Below, one piece after another: positions 55,650 through 63,554 of a stretch of 64,000 nucleotides of DNA. The stretch spans positions 310,001 through 374,000 of the forward strand of contig CAWBRY010000004.1 of assembly GCA_963791295.1 (NCBI GenBank). Reading direction: 5' to 3'. The DNA is from CAWBRY01 sp963791295. GTDB taxonomy: Bacteria; Bacteroidota; Bacteroidia; Chitinophagales; Chitinophagaceae. The position numbers were made by a program, and so were the translations under genes. The notes under the pieces are model-generated. The model searched no databases, was not told the origin of the DNA, and worked only from the letters and a program-made list of their open reading frames with translations. Position 1 is the first letter of the stretch; each line of letters begins with the position of its first letter.

Positions 55650-56516
55650 CTATTCTGCCGGCTTTGGCTCTTCCTCATTATCGGCATTAGCTTCAGGTTC
55701 TGCCGCTTTCGGTTGTTGCTCTTCTGCAGCCTTAATCTCGGGTTCTGCCGCTTTCGGTTGTTGCTCTTCAGCAGCTTCAACCTCGGTTGACTCTGCTGGT
55801 TTTTCTTCAGCTTTAATTTCGGCAGGCTCGGCCTCGACAGCCTTAGCTTCCGGCTCCGATTCTGCCTTTGCTGGCGGAACTTCTTGCTTCGGTTCGGCTT
55901 TCGCTACAGGAACTTCTTCCTTCGCTTTCGCTACAGGAGCTTCTTCCTTCGCTTTCGCTGCAGGAGCTTCTTCCTTCGCTTCTACTTTTGCCTCTGCTAC
56001 AGCCGGTGCAGCCGCAGCCGTCGCCTGTTTTTCTGAATGATTCAAAAGAGCTGCGATCACTCGCTTGGCCGGCGATTGCAATAGACCAATTACTTCACCT
56101 ATTAGTTCATTCTTCGTTTTGATTTGCGTGAGGCTCTTCAGGCTATTATCACCCATGTACACATCACCGTTAATGAAAGCCGCTTTCAACACCGGCTTTT
56201 CACCCTTGCTATCTTTGCGAAACGAGGTGATGATAATGGCAGGATCCTTCGGATTCTCTGAAAACATCAACGCGGTTACTTTATGCAGAGAATCATACAT
56301 GCCAGTATATCTTTCTGCATCCAATGCCTCCAATGCTTTTTTGATCAAAGTATTCTTTGCCACCTTCATTTCCACCTTCTTGTCAAAACAAGCTCTTCTT
56401 AACTTCCCAACCTGCTCTACCGACAGTGATTCAGTATCGGCAACATAAAAATTGCTGTATTGGGAGAATTTGCCCTTCAAGACCTCAATCACTTCATTCT
56501 TTTGATCTTTTGTCAT
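55650..56516 (-). CDS. rplJ: 50S ribosomal protein L10 with a long low-complexity C-terminal tail
   Basis: Residues 1 to about 168 match L10 (VEMKVAKNTLIKKALEA, PAKRVIAALLNHSEKQ), the base of the ribosomal stalk that carries L7/L12. The protein then extends by about 120 residues rich in Ala, Glu, Lys and Pro, giving 288 residues where 165-180 is normal. The tail has 9-residue (KAKEEAPVA-like) and 15-residue (EEQQPKAAEPEIKAA-like) repeats that also show at DNA level. The frame is open with no stop and ends cleanly. The tail may be a flexible acidic extension; its function is unknown. Confidence 0.92.
   Translation of the reverse strand: MTKDQKNEVIEVLKGKFSQYSNFYVADTESLSVEQVGKLRRACFDKKVEMKVAKNTLIKKALEALDAERYTGMYDSLHKVTALMFSENPKDPAIIITSFRKDSKGEKPVLKAAFINGDVYMGDNSLKSLTQIKTKNELIGEVIGLLQSPAKRVIAALLNHSEKQATAAAAPAVAEAKVEAKEEAPAAKAKEEAPVAKAKEEVPVAKAEPKQEVPPAKAESEPEAKAVEAEPAEIKAEEKPAESTEVEAAEEQQPKAAEPEIKAAEEQQPKAAEPEANADNEEEPKPAE
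55696..55785. repeat. 45-bp tandem repeat in the rplJ tail
   Basis: Two near-identical 45-bp units (starts 55696 and 55741) encode the 15-residue repeat near the L10 C-terminus. In-frame length keeps the ORF open. Confidence 0.75.
55901..55981. repeat. 27-bp tandem repeat in the rplJ tail
   Basis: Three units of 27 bp (starts 55901, 55928, 55955) differ at a few bases and encode the 9-residue Lys/Glu/Ala/Pro repeat. The unit length is a multiple of three. Confidence 0.8.
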
Positions 56517-56566
56517 TGTATTATGTTTTGACTTCTCGAATAATAAGATTTATTGCGACATCCTGC

Positions 56567-57262
56567 TTAGTGAATAAATCCTTTTGTATCTACGGCAATA
56601 CCCGGACTCATGGAACTGGCCATGCTAATGCCTTTCAAATAAATTCCTTTGGCAGAAGATGGCTTGGCTTTGATGATCGCATTGAGCAGTTCCTGGCTAT
56701 TTTCAGTGATCTTGTCTACAGCGAAACTGACACGGCCAATGGAAGCATGAATAATTCCCGCCTTATCGATCTTAAATGCAATCTTTCCACCTTTTACATC
56801 ATTGATGGCGTTCGCAACATCATTGGTAACAGTTCCTGTTTTTGGATTCGGCATCAGGTTTCGGGGTCCTAAAACTTTTCCCAGTCTACCAATCTTCGGC
56901 ATCACCGAAGGAGTAGCGATGATCACATCCACATCCACCCAGCCACCTTCTATTTTGGTAACAAACTCATCAAGACCAACATAGTCGGCACCCGCTGCTT
57001 TTGCCTCCGCTTCCTTATCAGGCGTACATAGCACCAATACTCTTTTCGTCTTACCGGTACCGTGAGGAAGTGTCACCGTTCCCCGAATAGCCTGGTCGGC
57101 TTTTTTCGGATCCACACCTAAGCGTACGTGCAAATCGACTGAAGCATCGAATTTGCATGTAGTGGCTTCCTTCACCAGGGAGGAAGCTTCCTTCAGACTA
57201 TAATATTTGTTGCCGTCAACCTTTGTTTCTGCAACTTTTCTTTTCTTACTGACAAATGCCAT
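56567..57262 (-). CDS. rplA: 50S ribosomal protein L1
   Basis: The 231-residue protein has VDLHVRLGVDPKKADQAIRG, LPHGTGKTKRVLVL and GKVLGPRNLMPNPKTGTV, the L1 signatures. It binds 23S rRNA at the E-site stalk and in many bacteria represses its own operon. It lies between rplK (49 bp upstream) and rplJ (50 bp downstream). Confidence 0.98.
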   Translation of the reverse strand: MAFVSKKRKVAETKVDGNKYYSLKEASSLVKEATTCKFDASVDLHVRLGVDPKKADQAIRGTVTLPHGTGKTKRVLVLCTPDKEAEAKAAGADYVGLDEFVTKIEGGWVDVDVIIATPSVMPKIGRLGKVLGPRNLMPNPKTGTVTNDVANAINDVKGGKIAFKIDKAGIIHASIGRVSFAVDKITENSQELLNAIIKAKPSSAKGIYLKGISMASSMSPGIAVDTKGFIH

Positions 57263-57311
57263 TGTAATTCATTTTAGAATTTCCACCCGGATCAACCGGG
57301 CCGAGTAGAGA

Positions 57312-57758
57312 TCATTTACTATCCCAGGGAGCCTTTCCTTCAACTGACAAGCCCATACTGCGTGCGGTGCCAGCCACCATTTTCATGGCACTCTCAACGG
57401 TAAAGCAATTCAGGTCAGGCATTTTATCCTTTGCAATCGCCTCCACCTGCGTCCAGTTTACTTTACCAACCTTATCACGGTTTGGCTCTTTTGATCCTTT
57501 TTGGATTTTTGCAGCTTCCATCAATTGAACAGCTGCCGGAGGAGTTTTAATGATGAACGTAAAACTCTTGTCAGTAAAAACGGTGATTAAAACGGGTAAG
57601 ACCTTACCCATTTTGTCTTGTGTGCGGGCGTTGAACTGCTTGCAAAACTCCATGATATTAATACCCTTGGAACCAAGCGCAGGCCCGATCGGAGGTGCAG
57701 GATTTGCCTGTCCACCTTTGACTTGAAGCTTAACAAAGCCAGAGATCTCTTTTGCCAT
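57312..57758 (-). CDS. rplK: 50S ribosomal protein L11
   Basis: The 148-residue protein has VKLQVKGGQANPAPPIGPALG and the C-terminal KDLNCF-type region (DKMPDLNCFTVESAMKMVAG) followed by TARSMGL. It binds the GTPase-associated centre of 23S rRNA. A 260-bp gap from nusG, holding a -7 box, implies a separate promoter. Confidence 0.98.
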   Translation of the reverse strand: MAKEISGFVKLQVKGGQANPAPPIGPALGSKGINIMEFCKQFNARTQDKMGKVLPVLITVFTDKSFTFIIKTPPAAVQLMEAAKIQKGSKEPNRDKVGKVNWTQVEAIAKDKMPDLNCFTVESAMKMVAGTARSMGLSVEGKAPWDSK

Positions 57759-57861
57759 TTTTTTTGATTTATTGGTTCAAGCGACCTTTCACCGAAGCTA
57801 CTTGGTCTCCCAAATTCCTCATTCCCATACAGATGGGTTTTCTAAAGAACTAACGGGGCCG

Positions 57862-57869
57862 CAAAGATA
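57862..57869 (-). promoter_or_regulatory. Possible -7 box (TATCTTTG) upstream of rplK
   Basis: TAnnTTTG match about 104 bp before the rplK start, within the 260-bp nusG-rplK gap. No clear TTG lies at 19 bp. Apart from this box, the gap holds no gene I can support. Confidence 0.4.
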
Positions 57870-58018
57870 GGCGGTTTTGACTGATGGCCGAAGAATCGAT
57901 GTAACTTTTTTTGGAGAACTCCGGCCACACCCTAAGGCAGGAATCTGCGGTTCAATCGTGATCATAAGATGGTCAAGGCTTATCCAATCAATTTTTGATG
58001 GCAATAACGTCTATCTAA

Positions 58019-58600
58019 TTAACTGATCTTCTCGACCTGCATGTAGTTCAGTTCCACTGGCGTGGAGCGGCCGAATATTTTTACTGTCACTTTCAATTTC
58101 TTTTTCTCATCGTTCACGTCTTCGATCACACCATTAAAATCATTAAATGGACCTTCAATGATCTTGATCGTTTCTCCCACAATGAAGGGTTCACTCATGC
58201 TCACACCGCCGGCTTCCGCCATTTCATCCATTTTACCCAACATCTTATTCACTTCTGCCTTACGCAGGGCGATCGGATTTTCCTTACCTAAAAAATGAAT
58301 CACATTCGCCGTATTCTTAATCACATCGCGAAGGTCATCGCTTAACTTTCCATCCGCGATTTCTATCATTACATAACCAGGATAATAATTGCGTTCACGC
58401 ATTACCTTCTTTCCATTCTGTACCTTATATACTTTCTCCACGGGCAGGAAAACCTGCTTCACAATATCACTCCAACCACCTCGGGACACTTCTTTATCCA
58501 GGTATTCTTTTACTTTTCGTTCCTTACCACTCACAACACGCAATACAAACCATTTGGTTTCCTGTTGTTGAGGGGTTTCCGTATTCGTAGTCGTTTCCAT
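58019..58600 (-). CDS. nusG: Transcription termination/antitermination protein NusG
   Basis: The 193-residue protein has an N-terminal NGN domain (KWFVLRVVSGKERKVKEYL), NYYPGYVMIEIA, and a C-terminal KOW domain (VGETIKIIEGPFNDFNGVIE). It binds RNA polymerase and couples transcription to translation or Rho. It follows secE by 3 bp, the conserved secE-nusG pair. Confidence 0.97.
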   Translation of the reverse strand: METTTNTETPQQQETKWFVLRVVSGKERKVKEYLDKEVSRGGWSDIVKQVFLPVEKVYKVQNGKKVMRERNYYPGYVMIEIADGKLSDDLRDVIKNTANVIHFLGKENPIALRKAEVNKMLGKMDEMAEAGGVSMSEPFIVGETIKIIEGPFNDFNGVIEDVNDEKKKLKVTVKIFGRSTPVELNYMQVEKIS

Positions 58601-58603
58601 AGT

Positions 58604-58798
58604 TTAAAACAATCGGTTGTAAATAAATTTCAAAATATTGCCCGCTGCAAAATCCATTGCTAATACCAGGGCCGTGATCACCAGGGTGGCTGCCAGCACG
58701 ATCATGGTAGATTGCTGAAGCTGAGACCAGCTGGGCCAGCTCACTTTCTCCGATAGTTCCTTGTATGATTCCCGGAAGTAATGCGCGATCTTGTTCAT
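58604..58798 (-). CDS. secE: Preprotein translocase subunit SecE
   Basis: The 64-residue form starts at the ATG at 58798 (MNKIAHYFRESYKELSEKVS). WPSWSQLQQSTMIVL then leads into a single membrane helix, the minimal SecE seen in most bacteria. The in-frame ORF reaches 58870, but the extra 24 residues run to the tRNA-Trp gene and lack SecE similarity. SecE stabilises SecY in the translocon. It lies between tRNA-Trp and nusG. Confidence 0.93.
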   Translation of the reverse strand: MNKIAHYFRESYKELSEKVSWPSWSQLQQSTMIVLAATLVITALVLAMDFAAGNILKFIYNRLF

Positions 58799-58878
58799 AA
58801 CGTTTTCTCGTTTTATAATTCGTTTCCAGGCATAGCGGTCATTCTCAACCACCATTGCGTATGCTTTCATCCTGGCAG

Positions 58879-58949
58879 CACGGGCAGAGAGATTCGAACT
58901 CCCATCAACGGTTTTGGAGACCGCTATTCTGCCATTGAACTATGCCCGT
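58879..58949 (-). tRNA. tRNA-Trp (anticodon CCA)
   Basis: Cloverleaf with 7-bp acceptor stem ACGGGCA/TGCCCGT, discriminator G and anticodon loop CTCCAAA. The 3' CCA is not encoded. It lies between tuf and secE, its usual place in this phylum. Confidence 0.95.
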
Positions 58950-59023
58950 AAAAAAGCCCTCCAACCTTTTCAAAAAAGAGTTGGAAGTCTTCAAAAAAAG
59001 AACATTTCTATAAGTAACAAAGC

Positions 59024-59089
59024 ACTTAGGTGACCCACCTAAGTACTTTGCAAATTTATTAACCATCTCTCTTTCCCGGTGGAAAGAGA
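59024..59089 (-). terminator. Two hairpins after tuf
   Basis: Directly after the tuf stop are a 9-bp stem TCTCTTTCC/GGAAAGAGA with a 4-nt loop (59068-59089), and 24 bp further a perfect 9-bp stem ACTTAGGTG/CACCTAAGT with a 3-nt loop (59024-59044). A T-rich stretch follows downstream rather than immediately. They may end or attenuate transcription into tRNA-Trp-secE, or act as processing sites. Confidence 0.45.
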
Positions 59090-59093
59090 TGTT

Positions 59094-60281
59094 CTATTTC
59101 AGAATGTCTGTAACCTGGCCGGCGCCCACTGTACGGCCTCCTTCACGAATAGCGAATTTCAAACCTTTTTCCATGGCGATCGGCTGTATTAACTTGACCG
59201 TGAGTGAAGTATTATCGCCTGGCATAACCATTTCCGTTCCCGCAGCCAATTCAACTTCACCTGTCACATCGGTGGTACGGAAATAAAATTGCGGGCGATA
59301 TTTTTGGAAAAATGGAGTATGACGTCCGCCTTCTTCCTTGCTCAGCACATAAACTTCGCATTTGAATTGTGTGTGCGGAGTAATAGATCCCGGTTTGCAT
59401 ATAACCATTCCCCGGCGTATCTGTGTCTTTTCAATACCTCTCAATAATAGCCCGGCATTATCACCTGCTTCGCCTTCATCCAGGAGCTTGCGGAACATTT
59501 CCACACCCGTGACAGTCGAAGTCAGAGGAGCATCGATCAATCCTACTATCTCTACGCCTTCTCCCACTTTGATCCTACCTCTTTCAATACGTCCTGTAGC
59601 CACTGTACCGCGACCTGTAATAGAAAATACGTCTTCCACTGACATCAGGAAAGGTAGATCCACAGGGCGGGGCGGTAGTGGAATGTAACTGTCCACCGCG
59701 TCCATCAATTCTTCAACACCCTTTACCCATTTTTCCTCACCCGCTAATGCGCCGGTTGCAGAACCCTGGATGATCGGAGTATTGGCTCCATCAAAACCAT
59801 AGAAAGTAAGTAATTCACGGATTTCCATTTCTACCAATTCCAGTAGTTCCGGATCATCCACGAGGTCGACTTTATTCATGAATACCACGATGGTAGGCAC
59901 TCCCACCTGGCGGGCCAACAGGATATGCTCTTTGGTCTGGGGCATCGGACCATCGGTAGCAGCTACAACCAGGATGGCTCCATCCATTTGCGCTGCTCCA
60001 GTGATCATATTCTTTACATAGTCAGCGTGACCGGGACAGTCAACATGCGCATAGTGGCGTTTTGCTGTCTGATACTCCACGTGTGCCGTATTGATCGTGA
60101 TACCGCGTTCCTTTTCCTCAGGAGCGGCATCGATTTCGTCATATTTTTTTGCCGTTGCCATGCCCTTGCTTGCCAGAATGGTAGTAATGGCGGCTGTCAA
60201 AGTTGTCTTACCATGGTCAATATGCCCAATGGTACCAACATTAACGTGGGGTTTGTCCCTCTTAAAGGTCTCTTTTGACAT
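59094..60281 (-). CDS. tuf: Elongation factor Tu
   Basis: The 395-residue GTPase has G1 GHIDHGKTTLTAAI, DCPGHADYVKNMITG, NKVDLVDD and the C-terminal beta-barrel domains (TGRGTVATGRIERG, LLLRGIEKTQIRRGMVI). It delivers aminoacyl-tRNA to the ribosome. It follows tRNA-Thr(GGT) by about 100 bp in the same direction. Confidence 0.98.
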   Translation of the reverse strand: MSKETFKRDKPHVNVGTIGHIDHGKTTLTAAITTILASKGMATAKKYDEIDAAPEEKERGITINTAHVEYQTAKRHYAHVDCPGHADYVKNMITGAAQMDGAILVVAATDGPMPQTKEHILLARQVGVPTIVVFMNKVDLVDDPELLELVEMEIRELLTFYGFDGANTPIIQGSATGALAGEEKWVKGVEELMDAVDSYIPLPPRPVDLPFLMSVEDVFSITGRGTVATGRIERGRIKVGEGVEIVGLIDAPLTSTVTGVEMFRKLLDEGEAGDNAGLLLRGIEKTQIRRGMVICKPGSITPHTQFKCEVYVLSKEEGGRHTPFFQKYRPQFYFRTTDVTGEVELAAGTEMVMPGDNTSLTVKLIQPIAMEKGLKFAIREGGRTVGAGQVTDILK

Positions 60282-60382
60282 TGTTATGGGTTTTTAATTG
60301 TAGGTTTTATCAATGATTGTTTTCTATATATTATTTATAAGTATCAAGTCGTGAACCAAAGAGCTATTCAAATCAGGTCCAG

Positions 60383-60454
<72 letters not shown>

Positions 60455-60544
60455 TAATGAGTCATTGAAGTCAGTGCCCGGCAGTCAGAAAGGCCTCAAA
60501 CCATGATGACTCTTTCAAACCACCCCTGGAATAGCCAGGTCATG

Positions 60545-60617
60545 AGCGGGAGACGAGGCTCGAACTCGCCACCTATAGCTTGGAAGGCTATCGCTCTACC
60601 AAATGAGCTACTCCCGC
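60545..60617 (-). tRNA. tRNA-Gly (anticodon TCC)
   Basis: Acceptor GCGGGAG/CTCCCGC, anticodon loop CTTCCAA and T loop TTCGAGC. 73 nt. Third of the four clustered tRNAs before tuf. Confidence 0.95.
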
Positions 60618-60676
60618 TGGTGATTTCTTCCGAATGTAAAGAGCTGTCGACCTGAATACATCGAAACACCAATAAG

Positions 60677-60759
60677 TGGGCAAGGATGGATTCGAACCAC
60701 CGAACTCGTAAGAGGACAGATTTACAGTCTGTTGCCGTTGGCCACTTGGCTACTTGCCC
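60677..60759 (-). tRNA. tRNA-Tyr (anticodon GTA)
   Basis: Class II tRNA of 83 nt with acceptor GGGCAAG/CTTGCCC, anticodon loop CTGTAAA, a long variable arm and discriminator A. Confidence 0.95.
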
Positions 60760-60765
60760 TATCAG

Positions 60766-60838
60766 AGCCACTTGTCGGAATCGAACCAACGACCTACTGA
60801 TTACAAATCAGTTGCTCTACCGGCTGAGCTAAAGTGGC
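60766..60838 (-). tRNA. tRNA-Thr (anticodon TGT)
   Basis: Acceptor GCCACTT/AAGTGGC, anticodon loop TTTGTAA and discriminator T. First gene of the tRNA-tuf transcript, 6 bp before tRNA-Tyr. Confidence 0.95.
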
Positions 60839-61138
60839 TTATTATTTCAATGAGCCGCTATATTCCACCCTTTTCCTGATTGCTCACAACCGTAATAACA
60901 GGAAGAAAATGGTTGCTTTTTTCTGTCTACCGGCACCCGGATTTCAGCGGACTGGGCAATAAAGAACTACCCCCAAAAATTTGGGAAGGCAAAGGTAAGG
61001 GAAATTGATAATTGGAAAAATTTTGAAAAGTGTAATTTTTTGCTTGTTCTCAGTTAGTTGTATAAACTAAATGATCCTTGTTCCACTTCCAATAGAAAGC
61101 AGAACGATGATGATTTTTTGTAACTGCTGAAGAAAAAT
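60839..61138. other. 300-bp gene-free stretch upstream of the tRNA-tuf operon
   Basis: No ORF or RNA gene is supported here. It holds the probable operon promoter (-7 box at 60990-60997) and the 3' flank of the hibernation-factor gene. The sequence near 60970-60990 contains a short A/T-rich palindrome (AAAATTTGGG-like context) without clear function. Confidence 0.4.
60990..60997 (-). promoter_or_regulatory. Possible -7 box (TACCTTTG) of the tRNA-tuf operon
   Basis: Identical octamer to the rpoB -7 element, about 150 bp before the first tRNA. At 19 bp upstream the minus strand has TTT instead of TTG, so the -33 is imperfect. Confidence 0.45.
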
Positions 61139-61139
61139 G

Positions 61140-61445
61140 TCAGGCAGCCTTTCTTTCTTTATTTTTCTTTATCTGTGTCAGGATGGAGCCCAGTGCATCA
61201 TCAAATGACTCCTCAAATGATTTAGTGGTTGACTTTACAAAGAATCTATGCCGGGGTATATGAATCCTGATCTCTGCAATTTTGTCTTTAATGGAATGAA
61301 CCACATTGTCGAGCTTCAGAAATACATTTACCTGGATGATCCGATCATTAAACGTACTGAGCTTTTGTAATTTTTTCTTGATGTAATCAAGTAATTTGTT
61401 GTCTGCATTGAAATGAACAGTTTGAATGTCTACGTTCATAGTCAT
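61140..61445 (-). CDS. hpf: Ribosome hibernation promoting factor / RaiA family, short form
   Basis: The 101-residue protein (MTMNVDIQTVHFNADNKLLD onward) matches the sigma-54 modulation/RaiA fold: an alternating beta/alpha pattern with IIQVNVFLKLDN, IRIHIPRHRFFVKS and a basic C-terminus. It binds the 30S decoding region and shuts down or dimerises ribosomes in slow growth. The ATG at 61445 (or 61439) is chosen. The ORF to 61631 overlaps xerC and its extra residues look non-coding. Confidence 0.86.
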   Translation of the reverse strand: MTMNVDIQTVHFNADNKLLDYIKKKLQKLSTFNDRIIQVNVFLKLDNVVHSIKDKIAEIRIHIPRHRFFVKSTTKSFEESFDDALGSILTQIKKNKERKAA

Positions 61446-61599
61446 CGCCTTTTTAACAGTGAAATAATAAATAAAGAACTTATTACGGCCTGTTTTTTTC
61501 GAAAGGGTCCGTGATCTTTTGTCTACATTCAAGTTACTCAAAAAAGAGCTTATTTGCAAACAAACTTTCCAACTTTTTTGAGGTAATAAGGGGTTTAGT

Positions 61600-62502
61600 T
61601 TATGCCTTTGGGTGAGCCTTCTTATAAACATCCTTCAGCTTTTCAATCGTATTATGGGTGTAGACCTGCGTAGCCGCCAGGCTCCCATGCCCCAGGAGTT
61701 CTTTCACCGCATTTAGATCCGCCCCACGATTCATTAGATGCGTGGCAAATGTATGACGAAGTACATGGGGACTCTTTTTATCCAACGTGCTCGCTTCCCC
61801 CAAATATTGATTCACCAGCAGGTACGCATATTTAGGGTAAATAGCCTTTCCCTTTTCCGTCAGCAATAAAAGATCTTCCTTACTTTCAAATTCTCTTTTT
61901 TTTAACTGCTGATAGTCCCTGATCATCTTAATCAGATCCTTGCTCACCGGGATGATCCGCTCTTTCTTTCCTTTGCCCAACACTTTTACCTGCGACCTGT
62001 TGAAATCAATTTGCGTTTCTTTCAAATTGATCAATTCGCTCAACCGCATCCCGGTCTCATAAAATATTGTTATCAGCATTTTTGCATTCAGTGATTTCCA
62101 GTCGTCGGTTGATTGGTTCAATGCAGCAAGCAACTTCTTCGTGTCTTCTTCGCGGATAAAAACCGGCAGACGCTCTCCCATCTTCGGAGTGATTACCCGG
62201 CTCATAGGCATCCTATCAATGACTCCTGTCCTTAAAAGGTATTTGAAAAACGATCTCAGGCTGGAGATCTTACGATTGATCGATCGCGAACTTAGCCCCC
62301 GGGCTTTTAAGGAGGCCAACCAACTCCGGATATAACTGTATTCAATGGCCGCGACAGGAATATTTCCATATTCACTGCCCATATAACCATAAAAATCTTG
62401 CAAATCATTTTGATAGGAGATAAAAGTATGTACCGAATACCTTTTTTCATACTTGAGGTAATCCAGAAAGGATTGGATTGCTGGATGATTCGATTCGTTC
62501 AT
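61600..62502 (-). CDS. xerC: Tyrosine recombinase XerC/XerD type
   Basis: The 300-residue protein has an N-terminal SAM-like core-binding domain (about 5-90) and a catalytic domain with R153 (GMRLSEL), a beta-hairpin Lys (LGKGKKERI), H247 and R249 (HVLRHTFATHLMNRG), H272 (LGHGSLAATQ) and nucleophile Y281. Length equals XerC/D. Such enzymes resolve chromosome dimers at dif. Its place between rpsU and the hibernation factor, with no integrated element nearby, favours the housekeeping form. XerC versus XerD cannot be settled here. Confidence 0.92.
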   Translation of the reverse strand: MNESNHPAIQSFLDYLKYEKRYSVHTFISYQNDLQDFYGYMGSEYGNIPVAAIEYSYIRSWLASLKARGLSSRSINRKISSLRSFFKYLLRTGVIDRMPMSRVITPKMGERLPVFIREEDTKKLLAALNQSTDDWKSLNAKMLITIFYETGMRLSELINLKETQIDFNRSQVKVLGKGKKERIIPVSKDLIKMIRDYQQLKKREFESKEDLLLLTEKGKAIYPKYAYLLVNQYLGEASTLDKKSPHVLRHTFATHLMNRGADLNAVKELLGHGSLAATQVYTHNTIEKLKDVYKKAHPKA

Positions 62503-62561
62503 AAGATGATCATAAAGCTACAGAATAGAATCAATGATTTTGTAAGCTTGATAGGGTGCAA

Positions 62562-62600
62562 TGAAAATAGCTGCAAGCTCTGTTCGCCTGCAGCTATTCA
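62562..62600 (-). terminator. Rho-independent terminator after rpsU
   Basis: A perfect 10-bp stem AATAGCTGCA/TGCAGCTATT (arms 62589-62598 and 62566-62575, 13-nt loop) is followed on the minus strand by TTTTC. It begins about 20 bp after the rpsU stop. Confidence 0.6.
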
Positions 62601-62618
62601 TTATATATTACCGTCCTA

Positions 62619-62816
62619 TTAAATATCGAATTTTCCGGTTGCCAGATTCTGTTTGTAAATGGCTTTGAGGACTTCACCGCGCCTCTTTACAGATGGCTTG
62701 GTGAAACTTTGACGTTCCCGCAATTGCAAAAGCACTTTTGATTTTTCGAATTTCTTCTTGTACTTTTTTAATGCTTTGTCGATGTTTTCGCAATCTTTTG
62801 AGTCGATGATCAGCAT
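62619..62816 (-). CDS. rpsU: 30S ribosomal protein S21
   Basis: The 65-residue basic protein (MLIIDSKDCENIDKALKKYK) with SFTKPSVKRRGEVLKAIYK matches bS21. It joins the small subunit near the anti-Shine-Dalgarno region. In Bacteroidota it is thought to help mask that region, in line with the scarcity of Shine-Dalgarno sequences here. It is followed by a terminator and xerC. Confidence 0.94.
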   Translation of the reverse strand: MLIIDSKDCENIDKALKKYKKKFEKSKVLLQLRERQSFTKPSVKRRGEVLKAIYKQNLATGKFDI

Positions 62817-62863
62817 AAAATACTTGTCTCCTTAATTGGTTTGTAAATATCTTTTTGAGCATG

Positions 62864-62871
62864 CAAAGATA
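62864..62871 (-). promoter_or_regulatory. Possible -7 box (TATCTTTG) of rpsU
   Basis: TAnnTTTG match 47 bp before the rpsU start, in the divergent rpsU/ribE gap. No TTG lies at the expected -33 position. Confidence 0.42.
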
Positions 62872-62922
62872 ATAGAAATTGCCCAAATTGGGAAGGAATA
62901 CGAAATGATTTAACTTGTCTGG

Positions 62923-63519
62923 ATGTTCACAGGTATCATTGAATCAGTCGGAAAACTTCGCGAAATCCTGGTTAAAGGCGGCAACATTAGCTTCTGGATC
63001 GAATCTTCAATTTCCCAGGATCTTAAGGTGGATCAGAGCGTTAGCCATAGCGGGGCCTGCCTGACCATAGAAGAAGTAGAAACCGGCGCCCACCGGGTGA
63101 CTGCCATTGAGGAGACACTCGAAAAGACCACCCTTGCCAGTTGGCAGAAGGGCAGCCTGGTGAACCTGGAACGTTGCCTCACCCTAAATAGCCGCCTGGA
63201 TGGACATATGGTGCAGGGACATGTCGACACAACTGGCACCTGCATCGCGGTGAAAGAAAAAGATGGAAGCTGGGAACTGGAATTTGATTTTCCTAAAAAA
63301 TTCACACCGCTGATCATAGACAAGGGCTCTGTTGCAATAAACGGTATCAGCCTTACTGCCTTTTCGGTTAAGAAAAAAAGCTTTCGCGTTGCCATCATAC
63401 CCTACACCTACGACCACACCAATATTCATCAAATCAAAGAAGGCGACAAAGTAAACCTCGAATTTGATATGTTGGGAAAGTATGTGTTAAAAAATCTCTA
63501 TTCCAAAGGCTATCTTTGA
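62923..63519 (+). CDS. ribE: Riboflavin synthase alpha subunit
   Basis: The 198-residue protein begins MFTGIIESVGKL and contains two lumazine-binding domains: first VSHSGACLTIEEV, then LDGHMVQGHVDTTG and VAINGISLTAF. It dismutates 6,7-dimethyl-8-ribityllumazine to riboflavin. Length is typical. The 106-bp gap to rpsU shows no FMN riboswitch that I can recognise. Confidence 0.95.
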   Translation: MFTGIIESVGKLREILVKGGNISFWIESSISQDLKVDQSVSHSGACLTIEEVETGAHRVTAIEETLEKTTLASWQKGSLVNLERCLTLNSRLDGHMVQGHVDTTGTCIAVKEKDGSWELEFDFPKKFTPLIIDKGSVAINGISLTAFSVKKKSFRVAIIPYTYDHTNIHQIKEGDKVNLEFDMLGKYVLKNLYSKGYL

Positions 63520-63554
63520 AGCAGAAATAACTAACCCATTTCTAGATTGAATTA

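Noticed and set aside
61446..61631. Extended N-terminus of the hibernation factor
   Set aside because: It overlaps the XerC gene by 32 bp, lacks similarity to the family, and a good ATG pair exists at 61445/61439.
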